Part shown: in pieces, positions 1-5,963 of the stretch
How the letters are laid out: each line of letters opens with the position of its first letter
Position numbering within the stretch: the first letter of the stretch is position 1
Assembly: GCA_946184595.1 (NCBI GenBank)
Contig: CAMHFM010000039.1
Coordinates: 1 to 6,743, forward strand
Source: an uncultured Azospirillum sp.
Lineage (GTDB): Bacteria > Pseudomonadota > Alphaproteobacteria > RF32 > CAG-239
Reading direction: 5' to 3'
DNA: 6,743 nt
Position numbers and translations under genes: made by a program
Notes under the pieces: generated by a model
Told to the model about the DNA's origin: nothing
What the model saw: the letters and a program-made list of their open reading frames with translations, nothing else
Database searches by the model: none

Positions 1-15
1 ATATTTTACGTTTTG

Positions 16-50
16 TTCACAATCTTGCATTATATTAAAAATAATATGAT
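16..50 (+). promoter_or_regulatory. Possible sigma70 promoter of the SH3-domain gene
   Basis: TTCACA at 16-21 (5 of 6 to TTGACA) lies 18 bases before AATAAT at 40-45 (5 of 6 to TATAAT). TATGAT at 45-50 is a second possible -10 but has no well-placed -35. The whole leader is extremely AT-rich, so matches to a -10 box are easily found by chance. The location, about 30 bases before the start codon at 76, is sensible. Low confidence. Confidence 0.3.
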
Positions 51-75
51 AAAAAATAATTAAAAAGGGTGCGAC

Positions 76-588
76 ATGAAAGTATTTTTCTGGAGTATAG
101 TATTAAGTACCTTACTATGCACATCCGGTGTAAAAGCAGAAGGCCTGCCGGATGATGGTGAGACAGGTTTGGCTTTGCCACGTATGGTTTCCTTGCGTTC
201 AAATATGATTAACGCACGTTCCGGTCCAGGGGCGAGATATCCGATTTCTTGGGTGTATCGTCAAAAACAAGCTCCGGTTGAAATTACCGCTGAGTTTGAA
301 TTATGGCGGAAAATTAAAGACTGGAAGGGTGCAGAATCTTGGGTGCATAAATCTATGTTAACCGGTAAAAGAACCGTCAAATTGATAACTCCGGGAGAAA
401 ATAATATTTATAATGCCCCAGACTATAAATCAAAAGTGATTGCAAAAGCTGAAGAAGAGGTTGTTGGTGTTATAAAAAAATGCCCAGCCGGAAGTGATTT
501 TTGTTTGATAAATTTTGAAAATAGTGTAGAGGGTTGGGTTCCTCGAAATAATTTGTTTGGTATTTATCCTAACGAGGTCATAGATTAA
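76..588 (+). CDS. Secreted protein with two bacterial SH3-like domains
   Basis: A 170-residue exported protein. Residues 1-21 form a signal peptide: Lys2, a hydrophobic core to about residue 17, and a VKA cleavage site before Glu22. A first SH3-like repeat (about 38-100) has the typical INARSGPG motif at 45-52, then a WRKIKDW strand and a SWVH segment. A second, more diverged repeat (about 101-162) ends in EGWVPRNNLFG, the usual closing strand of these domains. This matches the SH3_4 type common in Alphaproteobacteria as small periplasmic proteins. Bacterial SH3 domains often bind peptidoglycan or peptides, but the ligand here is unknown. Cys136 and Cys143 could form a disulfide within repeat 2. 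The start is supported by AAGGG at 65-69, six bases before ATG. It is probably an independent gene rather than a pilus component, because a strong inverted repeat separates it from the next gene. The domain call is firm; the function is open. Confidence 0.88.
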   Translation: MKVFFWSIVLSTLLCTSGVKAEGLPDDGETGLALPRMVSLRSNMINARSGPGARYPISWVYRQKQAPVEITAEFELWRKIKDWKGAESWVHKSMLTGKRTVKLITPGENNIYNAPDYKSKVIAKAEEEVVGVIKKCPAGSDFCLINFENSVEGWVPRNNLFGIYPNEVID

Positions 589-592
589 AAGT

Positions 593-677
593 CTCCTCTT
601 ATTTTAGATAAAAGTTGTGCATAAAAATATATGTGCTTGCCAAGAGTCGCAGTTTATTTTATCTAAAATGAGAGGGG
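593..677 (+). promoter_or_regulatory. Long stem-loop overlapping the RBS of the next gene
   Basis: Bases 593-613 are complementary to 657-677. In RNA this gives a 21-bp stem with no bulge and only two G-U pairs (594 with 676, 600 with 670), enclosing a 43-base loop at 614-656. The 3' arm includes GAGGGG at 672-677, the ribosome binding site for the ATG at 686, and every base of that site would be paired with the CTCCTC-like 5' arm. A T-rich run, TTTATTTT, follows at 678-685. Two readings are possible: a translational block acting on RNA that reads through from the SH3 gene, or an intrinsic terminator/attenuator with an unusually long loop. The pairing is seen directly; the regulatory role is inference. 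Confidence 0.7.
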
Positions 678-685
678 TTTATTTT

Positions 686-2302
686 ATGAACAAAACAGGT
701 TTTAGAACGTTTGTTTGTAGTTTTGTTTTTACTTTATCTGTCATTATAGGAACAGATAGAGCTTTCTTTTATACCCCTGAAAAGACTGAAGAAAACCTCA
801 AAATCCCTCACAAAAATATAGCGTTATTTTTCAGTCAATCTCATCCTCAAACATTTTCTTCTCAAACAGAGCCTGTATACAAAGAGGTGCTAAAAACCCC
901 TGAATTTAAGCCTGAAGAGCTTAAAATAGCACAGAATATACCAGCTTTGCCTTCAGAATACTCGGTAAGCGATATACCGGAATTGTCTGATAGTGAAGAA
1001 ATACCATTGGTCATTGAGGATAAGCCGTTATCGGAAGAAATCTTAGCGGAAAATGAACCTCAGAAAGAGGAGACAATTCCTGATGTGCCCTTGGTTTACG
1101 CTGGGCTTGAAAATAAAGCGGAGGCGCTTGCTGGAGCACAAAAAGAGACCTTTCCTACCGAGATGGAAAAGAAGGAAAATCTTCCGGTTGAGTTAGCTTC
1201 TGTTGAGCCGCAGTTACCAGACTTAACGGAAAAGCCTGTTATTATTAAGGCCAATAAACAAATTATTAAAATCGATAATTTGAAAAAGCATCATGAACGA
1301 TTACGCCAAAAGGAAAGTCCGGAAGAGATTAAATTGGCAGATAACGAAGATGATGTTATTCCGTTACAAAATGATCGGAAAAAAGAATTACAAGAAAGTG
1401 TAGAGAGGCCGTCTGATAACCAGATAGCATCATTGGATGGTAGCGTTTCTTTGTCTGAGGCTGAAAATCAGGTCATTAAAAAAGAAAAAGAGCCTGAAAA
1501 TCGGCAGTGGCAGACGATGGCGGAAAAACACCACACGGATAGTCCGTGGATAGTAGCTAAAGGAAGTAAATATGTAAAAAACAAAAAACTTCTTAGTGAA
1601 AAGTTTTCGTCGGAATCTGCGAAGAAAAATGCGGAAAAATTGCTGCCTTCTAAAGTAACGGATGTGTCTAAAACAGCTAAAGTTGCGGTTCAGGATAATT
1701 TATTAATACCTATCCCGCAAGATTTGCTGGACGAAGAGGATCTCGTTCCTGATATCAGTAATGATGAAGGAAAATTTTCTCCGCCAGCAAAGAAAAGCAA
1801 GAGTAAAATTAAAGAAAAAAACGAAAACTCTTTTTTGGATAATATAACATCTGTTTTTTCTAAAGAAAATCGAGATAAGGCTATCAAGAATTTAAAAGAA
1901 AAAACAAATAAGTTGATGAACAGTGAACAGGCAAAGGAGACGGAAGAAATTCGCCCTCAAATTTTGCCTACAGAAATTCGCTTATCGTTCCAGCCTAATC
2001 GTGCTGAAATTTCCGGGCAAACGTTGCGTTGGATACAAGCATTTGCGCGTAAGGCTGTTGATGAAAAGAATGTGGGGCTTGAAATTCGTATAGATGGATC
2101 GAAAGCGTTTGAATTGCAACAAAAACGTCTAAATCTGCTCTATAATATTTTAACGGCCAATGATGTTCCTTATCAAAAAATAAATACTGTATTTGTTGAT
2201 CGGGAACCGAATTCTTTTGTCGTGAGAACGGTTAAAATTGTTACGGAAAAGGATAATAAAAAGGAAGATGACAATTGGAAAAGATACTATCAAAAATGGT
2301 AG
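686..2302 (+). CDS. Membrane-anchored long-linker protein with C-terminal OmpA-like domain
   Basis: A 538-residue protein that I do not recognise by name. The N-terminus (Lys3, Arg7, then a hydrophobic stretch at about 9-22) is a signal anchor or signal peptide. Residues about 28-425 form a low-complexity, Glu/Lys/Pro-rich, probably disordered linker without recognisable domains. The C-terminal 431-520 looks like an OmpA-type fold: IRLSFQPNRAEIS (431-443), a helix around 444-460, GLEIRIDG (464-471), then a helix with Lys480-Arg481 and a final FVVRTVKIV strand (511-519). The TD-x-x-G...N-x-x-LS segment that binds diaminopimelate in classical OmpA domains is missing, so standard peptidoglycan binding is doubtful. 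ATG 686 is preferred over GTG 617 or ATG 668 because GAGGGG at 672-677 sits 8 bases upstream and because the signal sequence starts there. The gene precedes the pilus genes and may be an envelope-spanning accessory, TonB-like or FimV-like in layout only. The start could also be 668. Confidence 0.75.
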   Translation: MNKTGFRTFVCSFVFTLSVIIGTDRAFFYTPEKTEENLKIPHKNIALFFSQSHPQTFSSQTEPVYKEVLKTPEFKPEELKIAQNIPALPSEYSVSDIPELSDSEEIPLVIEDKPLSEEILAENEPQKEETIPDVPLVYAGLENKAEALAGAQKETFPTEMEKKENLPVELASVEPQLPDLTEKPVIIKANKQIIKIDNLKKHHERLRQKESPEEIKLADNEDDVIPLQNDRKKELQESVERPSDNQIASLDGSVSLSEAENQVIKKEKEPENRQWQTMAEKHHTDSPWIVAKGSKYVKNKKLLSEKFSSESAKKNAEKLLPSKVTDVSKTAKVAVQDNLLIPIPQDLLDEEDLVPDISNDEGKFSPPAKKSKSKIKEKNENSFLDNITSVFSKENRDKAIKNLKEKTNKLMNSEQAKETEEIRPQILPTEIRLSFQPNRAEISGQTLRWIQAFARKAVDEKNVGLEIRIDGSKAFELQQKRLNLLYNILTANDVPYQKINTVFVDREPNSFVVRTVKIVTEKDNKKEDDNWKRYYQKW

Positions 2303-2336
2303 TTTGTGGTAGTTGGTAATAAGTCCGTCTCGGTGC

Positions 2337-2365
2337 TTGATTATTTAATTTTCCAACTGTATGAT
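2337..2365 (+). promoter_or_regulatory. Predicted sigma70 promoter of the pilus operon
   Basis: TTGATT at 2337-2342 (4 of 6 to TTGACA) is followed after exactly 17 bases by TATGAT at 2360-2365 (5 of 6 to TATAAT). Transcription would start near 2372 and give a leader of about 25 bases ahead of the TcpQ-type lipoprotein gene. The ATG at 2361 falls inside the -10 box, so RNA from this promoter could not use it, which agrees with the start chosen at 2397. Predicted from sequence only. Confidence 0.5.
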
Positions 2366-2383
2366 AAGAAACAAAAAACACGT

Positions 2384-2387
2384 AGGA
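2384..2387 (+). promoter_or_regulatory. Ribosome binding site deciding the start at 2397
   Basis: AGGA lies 9 bases before ATG 2397, whereas nothing like a ribosome binding site precedes the in-frame ATG at 2361. The shorter start also yields a compact lipoprotein signal peptide. Confidence 0.6.
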
Positions 2388-2396
2388 ACTCGGATA

Positions 2397-3020
2397 ATGA
2401 ATATAAAATTCAAATTTTGCATAGTCTTTTTAATGTTAATTATTTCGGGCTGTATGGGTACTTTGACGCAGCCGATGGATTACCCTGATGATCCTGATTG
2501 TACGGAAGTAACATCTGCTGGTCCGACTAACGGAAAAGCTGACTTTGTTCCGTATACTGATGTGGCTGCAGATTACAAACAATATGGCGAAAGAACGCCT
2601 CGTGATCAAAATGTTGTAAGAACAGCTGCCGGAAGTAATATGTCCGCATCTATTCCACCGTCAGTAGATGAAGAAGTTGAAGAGTATGATGATGCTGTTT
2701 CTTCAGAAGATGATGGGGAGAATCATGAGAATGTTCAAAATCCGGAAGATCCTATAGAAGATTGGTTGGCTGAAGAAGGTCAAAATCTAAAAGAATTATT
2801 AGGTGAGTGGAGCGACAGAGCCGGGTGGAGATTGGTTTGGAAGACAAATCGTAATTATCCTTTGACGGCTGGTGCTATGTTTAGAGGACGTTTTGCTGAT
2901 GCTAGCGCGGCTCTAATCAGAACTTTTGCTCGGGCAAAACCAGCTCCAATAGGAACATATTATAAAGGTAATCGTGTATTAGTTATTGAAACTAAGGAGG
3001 ATGAGAATGCATTTGAATAA
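2397..3020 (+). CDS. TcpQ/PilL-type lipoprotein of type IVb pilus assembly
   Basis: A 207-residue lipoprotein. The signal MNIKFKFCIVFLMLIISGC carries a clear lipobox, ISGC, with the lipidated Cys at residue 20. A middle region (about 80-121) is strongly acidic (DEEVEEYDD, SEDDGE) and probably disordered. The C-terminal 122-200 matches the TcpQ domain: a helix ending in LLGEWSDRAGWRLVWK (134-149), then a YPLTAGAMFRGRF segment, a helix with LIRTFARA, and a closing KGNRVLVIE strand. In Vibrio cholerae TcpQ is needed for stability and outer-membrane placement of the TcpC secretin, and the C-terminus of R64 PilL carries the same domain. The gene directly precedes and overlaps the secretin gene by 14 bases, as expected for partners. 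It is shorter than R64 PilL and has only the C-terminal part in common. Whether it acts as the pilotin-like partner here is inferred from family and position. Confidence 0.85.
   Translation: MNIKFKFCIVFLMLIISGCMGTLTQPMDYPDDPDCTEVTSAGPTNGKADFVPYTDVAADYKQYGERTPRDQNVVRTAAGSNMSASIPPSVDEEVEEYDDAVSSEDDGENHENVQNPEDPIEDWLAEEGQNLKELLGEWSDRAGWRLVWKTNRNYPLTAGAMFRGRFADASAALIRTFARAKPAPIGTYYKGNRVLVIETKEDENAFE
2994..3000 (+). promoter_or_regulatory. Ribosome binding site of the secretin gene
   Basis: AAGGAGG is a near-perfect anti-16S match, 6 bases before ATG 3007. The ATG at 3001 abuts the site and is too close, and TTG 2986 lies before it, so this site fixes the start at 3007. It lies inside the end of the upstream lipoprotein gene, which favours translational coupling. 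Confidence 0.8.
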
Positions 3021-4626
3021 AATAACCTGCAGCGGCCTTTGGGCTTTTTTGGCGCTGGGAATAACATCCTCTTGCTCTATTTCTACAGATATGGATGCGA
3101 CAGTAGAGCGTGATATCGAAAAAACGACAGTTTTAAGTGAAAAGGCCAAGCTTCCATCTAAACCTATAGCCGAAGATGTTGTTCGTGTTAAAAATGATAT
3201 TTGGCTCGGCGATAGTAGCGAAATAGAATATGATGGGCAGCCTCTTCCTGCAAATTTTGAAACTAAAGATGGCGTAACATTAATTAGTAATCGTCCGATA
3301 ACATTGTATGAAATCGGAGATATGATTAGTAAAATTACGTCATTGCGTGTTAGCTTTGCCGGAGATATGGATACGGAGGCTCGTGCTAACGCAACAACAA
3401 ATAGACCTAGTCCTGACAATATAAATGTAGATTGGACTGAGCCGGATAAAATGTTGGTTTCTTATCAGGGACCATTAAGTGGCTTATTAGATGAAGTTGG
3501 TTCTCGTTTTGGTGTTTGGTGGAAATATGATAAAAAAGAAATCTATTTCTATAAAAATATTACAAGAACATTCGTTTTGTATAGTTTGCCTAGTGAACCA
3601 AGTATGAATGTGACGGTCGGTGGTTCTTCAAGTGGTAGTGGTGCTAGTAACTCTTTGACGATGACGAATGCTGCTAAGTTAGAATTCTGGTCTAACATTG
3701 AAAACTCTATTAAATCAATGATTGAGCAGAACGCTCAAATCAGTATGGATTCTTCGAACGGTACAGTCGCTATTACAGCTAATCCAAATGATATTAAGAA
3801 GGTTGCGAAGTTTATTAACGAACAAAACGCTCGTTTGTCTCGACAAGTAGCTATTAGTGTGAAGGTTTTACAGGCTAATGTCGATGATAGTGATAACTTT
3901 AACCTCAGTTTAGCTGCAGCATTTAAAGATCCTGCAGGAGGAAGTTTTGGTTTAACGGGAATTGCAGGAGCTGCAGATGCAACGGATAACTTAACAATGT
4001 CTTTGGTTCCAAAGAATGTAAGTATAGATGCTGCAATTCAGGCTTTATCTAAACAAATAACAACGACTTTGGTCACAAGTGGTACTGTAACGACATTAAA
4101 TAATAAACCGGCTCCTATTCAAGTCGTTAAAAAACAAAATTATATCTCTGAAATAACGAAAACAAATAGCGGCGGTGATTCTAACTATTATGATATTTCA
4201 ACGGAAACGGAGGAAATTGAAACAGGATTTACGATGAACGTCCTGCCTCGTATTTTGGAGCATGGCCGAGTTATGTTGATGTTTAACTTAACATTGTCTG
4301 ATTTATTATCACTAGATAAAGTAAACTTAGATAATGGTGAGACAGAAGAAGGTGGTTCAGCCGGCGGTCAATATATTCAAAATCCGGTTATTGAATCTCG
4401 AGGCTTCTCTCAAGAAGTAGCAATGACGTCAGGTCAATCTCTGGTTTTGACCGGTTATGAAAGAGTTGAGAATACAACAGAAAAATCAGGTATTGGTTCT
4501 GCAACAAACTCTTTATTGGGTGGCGGTGCAAATGCTGAAAAGAAGAGAAGTATCTTGGTTATTATCTTAACACCGGTTGTTTTGGAATCTCCATTAGATC
4601 CGGAATCAAGAATGCATAATATTTAA
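3007..4626 (+). CDS. pilN: PilN-type type IVb pilus lipoprotein secretin
   Basis: A 539-residue outer-membrane secretin, the ring-shaped channel for the pilus. The N-terminus is a lipoprotein-like signal with Cys23 in TSSC, an imperfect lipobox because Thr rather than Leu/Val is at -3. An N-terminal domain follows with LISNRPITLYEIGDMIS (about 92-108), and a second segment ends in GVWWKYDKKEIYFYKN. A Gly/Ser-rich stretch (205-216) precedes an N-domain with LEFWSNIENSIKSMI. The secretin beta-barrel domain spans about 278-528: RQVAISVKVLQA near 279, TLNNKPAPIQV near 365, VLPRILEHGRVMLMF near 411, NPVIESRGF from 459, GQSLVLTG at 476-483, and the terminal KRSILVIILTPVVLE at 513-527. Size and order fit the PilN family of R64 and the TcpC/BfpB group, which are lipoproteins. 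The preceding TcpQ-type gene and following PilO and PilP genes confirm a type IVb pilus context rather than type II secretion. No frameshift is seen. Confidence 0.93.
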   Translation: MHLNKITCSGLWAFLALGITSSCSISTDMDATVERDIEKTTVLSEKAKLPSKPIAEDVVRVKNDIWLGDSSEIEYDGQPLPANFETKDGVTLISNRPITLYEIGDMISKITSLRVSFAGDMDTEARANATTNRPSPDNINVDWTEPDKMLVSYQGPLSGLLDEVGSRFGVWWKYDKKEIYFYKNITRTFVLYSLPSEPSMNVTVGGSSSGSGASNSLTMTNAAKLEFWSNIENSIKSMIEQNAQISMDSSNGTVAITANPNDIKKVAKFINEQNARLSRQVAISVKVLQANVDDSDNFNLSLAAAFKDPAGGSFGLTGIAGAADATDNLTMSLVPKNVSIDAAIQALSKQITTTLVTSGTVTTLNNKPAPIQVVKKQNYISEITKTNSGGDSNYYDISTETEEIETGFTMNVLPRILEHGRVMLMFNLTLSDLLSLDKVNLDNGETEEGGSAGGQYIQNPVIESRGFSQEVAMTSGQSLVLTGYERVENTTEKSGIGSATNSLLGGGANAEKKRSILVIILTPVVLESPLDPESRMHNI

Positions 4627-4633
4627 ATCCATT

Positions 4634-4640
4634 AGGAAGG
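4634..4640 (+). promoter_or_regulatory. Ribosome binding site supporting a TTG start
   Basis: AGGAAGG ends 9 bases before TTG 4650. No in-frame ATG occurs near the N-terminus (the nearby ATG at 4672 is in another frame), and the next Met codons would delete most of the conserved N-terminal domain. Confidence 0.65.
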
Positions 4641-4649
4641 TATAAACAG

Positions 4650-5963
4650 TTGCTAGAAAACGCAAAATTATATGAAAAAGACTTAGAGTCAGATGCAACG
4701 CGTTCGTGGGGAGCGACAACCGTCATTGACGGGACGACGTATGCAACAAGCTTATTCTGGCAGCCTTTGCAGAACAGGGATGATCCTTATACCGAAATTG
4801 AAGAATCTGCAGAAAGTGTATTAGAAGGAGCAGATCTTTTCGCATTTAAGCCTGGTAAGTCAATTCAGTATGGTGTGTGCGCCAGTACAGATGGCTATAA
4901 AAGAGGATTACCAGCTTTAGCTGTGTCCTTATCGACAGCTCTTGGTGATAAATCATCATTTGTTGCTGTGTTTAAGGTTGATAATGGCTGGTGGTATTGT
5001 TGCGCCAGAAACGATATTATCCTGTCTGATGGTGATATGCTGTTCTTGAAAGAGGAAAACGCTAAAGAACAGTTTATGTCTATGATGACCGTTCCTGACT
5101 GGGGTCGAAAGATAGCGCCGGCTGAATGGCATATTGAAGATACGCAAGATCCGGATTTGGCGTCGTTGATTACAAACGGCATAAAGTCTAAACTTCAAAA
5201 AATCAAGGCTATGCGAGGCCCGAAACTATATGCTATTGTTGCTGTTTCGGCTATTGTTGGTTTTTGGCTGATATCTACGCTTATTACAGATGTTATCTTC
5301 GCTCCAAAAAAGAAACCTGTAGTTGTTGCTCCAGTAAAACCTAAGGTGGTGAAGCAGATTGAAGAAAAGCCTATTATTATGCCTTGGACAACAATAAAAA
5401 ATCCAAAACTAGTGCTAGAACATTGTTATGAAGATGTTATGCAATTAGTTAAAATTATGCCTCCGGGGTGGAGTATAGGTGGTATCACTTGTACGGCTAA
5501 CGGTGTTACGGCATCTTGGAAAAGAGAGGTCGGTCGTATTGCTTGGGTTGATAAAGCCTTAAAAGAATCGGGTATACCTTTTGTTTCAAAATCTATTTCT
5601 CCAGATGGTAATATTTTGATTGCAAGTACATCTTATCCAGCTAAGATTATTTCATCGCCTCCGTCATATAAGGGTGTTGAATTAAAGAATATATTGAATG
5701 ACCTTTTTCAGTCTTTAGATGTCAAAATTACCTTACAAGAAGTTTCTGAAATGTTGAATAAAGACAAAAAAAGCGGATTTATAGGAGGGCCTAAGCAGAA
5801 GCCTATTATATATCGAATGGTGAAGTTTTCATTTGAAGGAACACAAAATCCGATAATTTGGAGAGATATATTAACAAAATTTTCAGGACTTACAATTGAT
5901 AATATAAAATATGATAACGTATTTGGAATTTGGTATTATGAGGGGGCAATCTATGTTATGTAA
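4650..5963 (+). CDS. pilO: PilO-type inner-membrane protein of type IVb pilus
   Basis: A 437-residue protein resembling the PilO2 (pilin accessory) family of type IVb pili. Residues 1-190 form a cytoplasmic domain with no signal peptide (TYATSLFWQPLQ, NGWWYCCARNDIILSDGDMLF). One membrane helix follows at about 193-213, a Lys/Pro/Val-rich linker (KKKPVVVAPVKPKVV), and a periplasmic domain. The C-terminus, with NPIIWRDILTKFSGLTI and a final FGIWYYEGAIYVM, is the ferredoxin-like ending typical of PilO/GspM-type alignment proteins. Cys259 and Cys281 in the periplasmic part are placed to form a disulfide; the adjacent Cys pair in WWYCC is cytoplasmic. In related systems PilO belongs to the inner-membrane platform linking the motor side to the secretin. 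It starts with TTG 23 bases after the secretin gene, with a good ribosome binding site, and overlaps the next gene by 11 bases. The use of a rare start codon may lower its yield relative to the secretin. Confidence 0.88.
   Translation: MLENAKLYEKDLESDATRSWGATTVIDGTTYATSLFWQPLQNRDDPYTEIEESAESVLEGADLFAFKPGKSIQYGVCASTDGYKRGLPALAVSLSTALGDKSSFVAVFKVDNGWWYCCARNDIILSDGDMLFLKEENAKEQFMSMMTVPDWGRKIAPAEWHIEDTQDPDLASLITNGIKSKLQKIKAMRGPKLYAIVAVSAIVGFWLISTLITDVIFAPKKKPVVVAPVKPKVVKQIEEKPIIMPWTTIKNPKLVLEHCYEDVMQLVKIMPPGWSIGGITCTANGVTASWKREVGRIAWVDKALKESGIPFVSKSISPDGNILIASTSYPAKIISSPPSYKGVELKNILNDLFQSLDVKITLQEVSEMLNKDKKSGFIGGPKQKPIIYRMVKFSFEGTQNPIIWRDILTKFSGLTIDNIKYDNVFGIWYYEGAIYVM
5940..5946 (+). promoter_or_regulatory. 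Ribosome binding site of the PilP-like gene
   Basis: GAGGGGG lies 6 bases before ATG 5953 and within the last codons of the pilO gene, so ribosomes finishing PilO are placed to restart here. This settles the start of the truncated final gene. Confidence 0.7.

Noticed and set aside
617..685. GTG start at 617 extending the 686 gene by 23 residues
   Set aside because: No ribosome binding site precedes it, it would bury the signal sequence behind a polar, Cys-containing segment, and the codons lie within the inverted repeat region. ATG 686 has a well-placed GAGGGG.
1690..1887. Antisense 65-codon reading frame
   Set aside because: It lies wholly opposite the low-complexity linker of the 686 gene, and its Ser/Leu/Phe-rich product is what reverse translation of Glu/Lys codons gives.
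2297..2314. Direct repeat of TGGTAGTT with a 10-base period at the end of the 686 gene
   Set aside because: Only two short copies, one overlapping the stop codon; likely chance and not a convincing binding site.
2311..2358. AGTTGG at 2311-2316 and CCAACT at 2353-2358 as a terminator stem
   Set aside because: Six base pairs with a 36-base loop and no T-run after it is too weak, and the right arm lies within the promoter spacer.
2306..2488. Small 60-codon reading frame starting at GTG 2306
   Set aside because: It has no ribosome binding site, overlaps the promoter and the lipoprotein signal peptide in another frame, and its product has no recognisable feature.
2986..3006. TTG 2986 as start of the secretin
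   Set aside because: It precedes the AAGGAGG site that clearly serves ATG 3007, and the added residues are merely the translated ribosome binding site.
2979..3419. Antisense 146-codon reading frame opposite the secretin N-terminus
   Set aside because: The plus-strand frame has clear family motifs and a strong ribosome binding site; the antisense product has no domain and a Ser/Leu-rich shadow composition.
4895..5198. Two overlapping antisense frames opposite pilO
   Set aside because: Both sit inside the conserved cytoplasmic domain of PilO, and their products are unlike any family I recognise.
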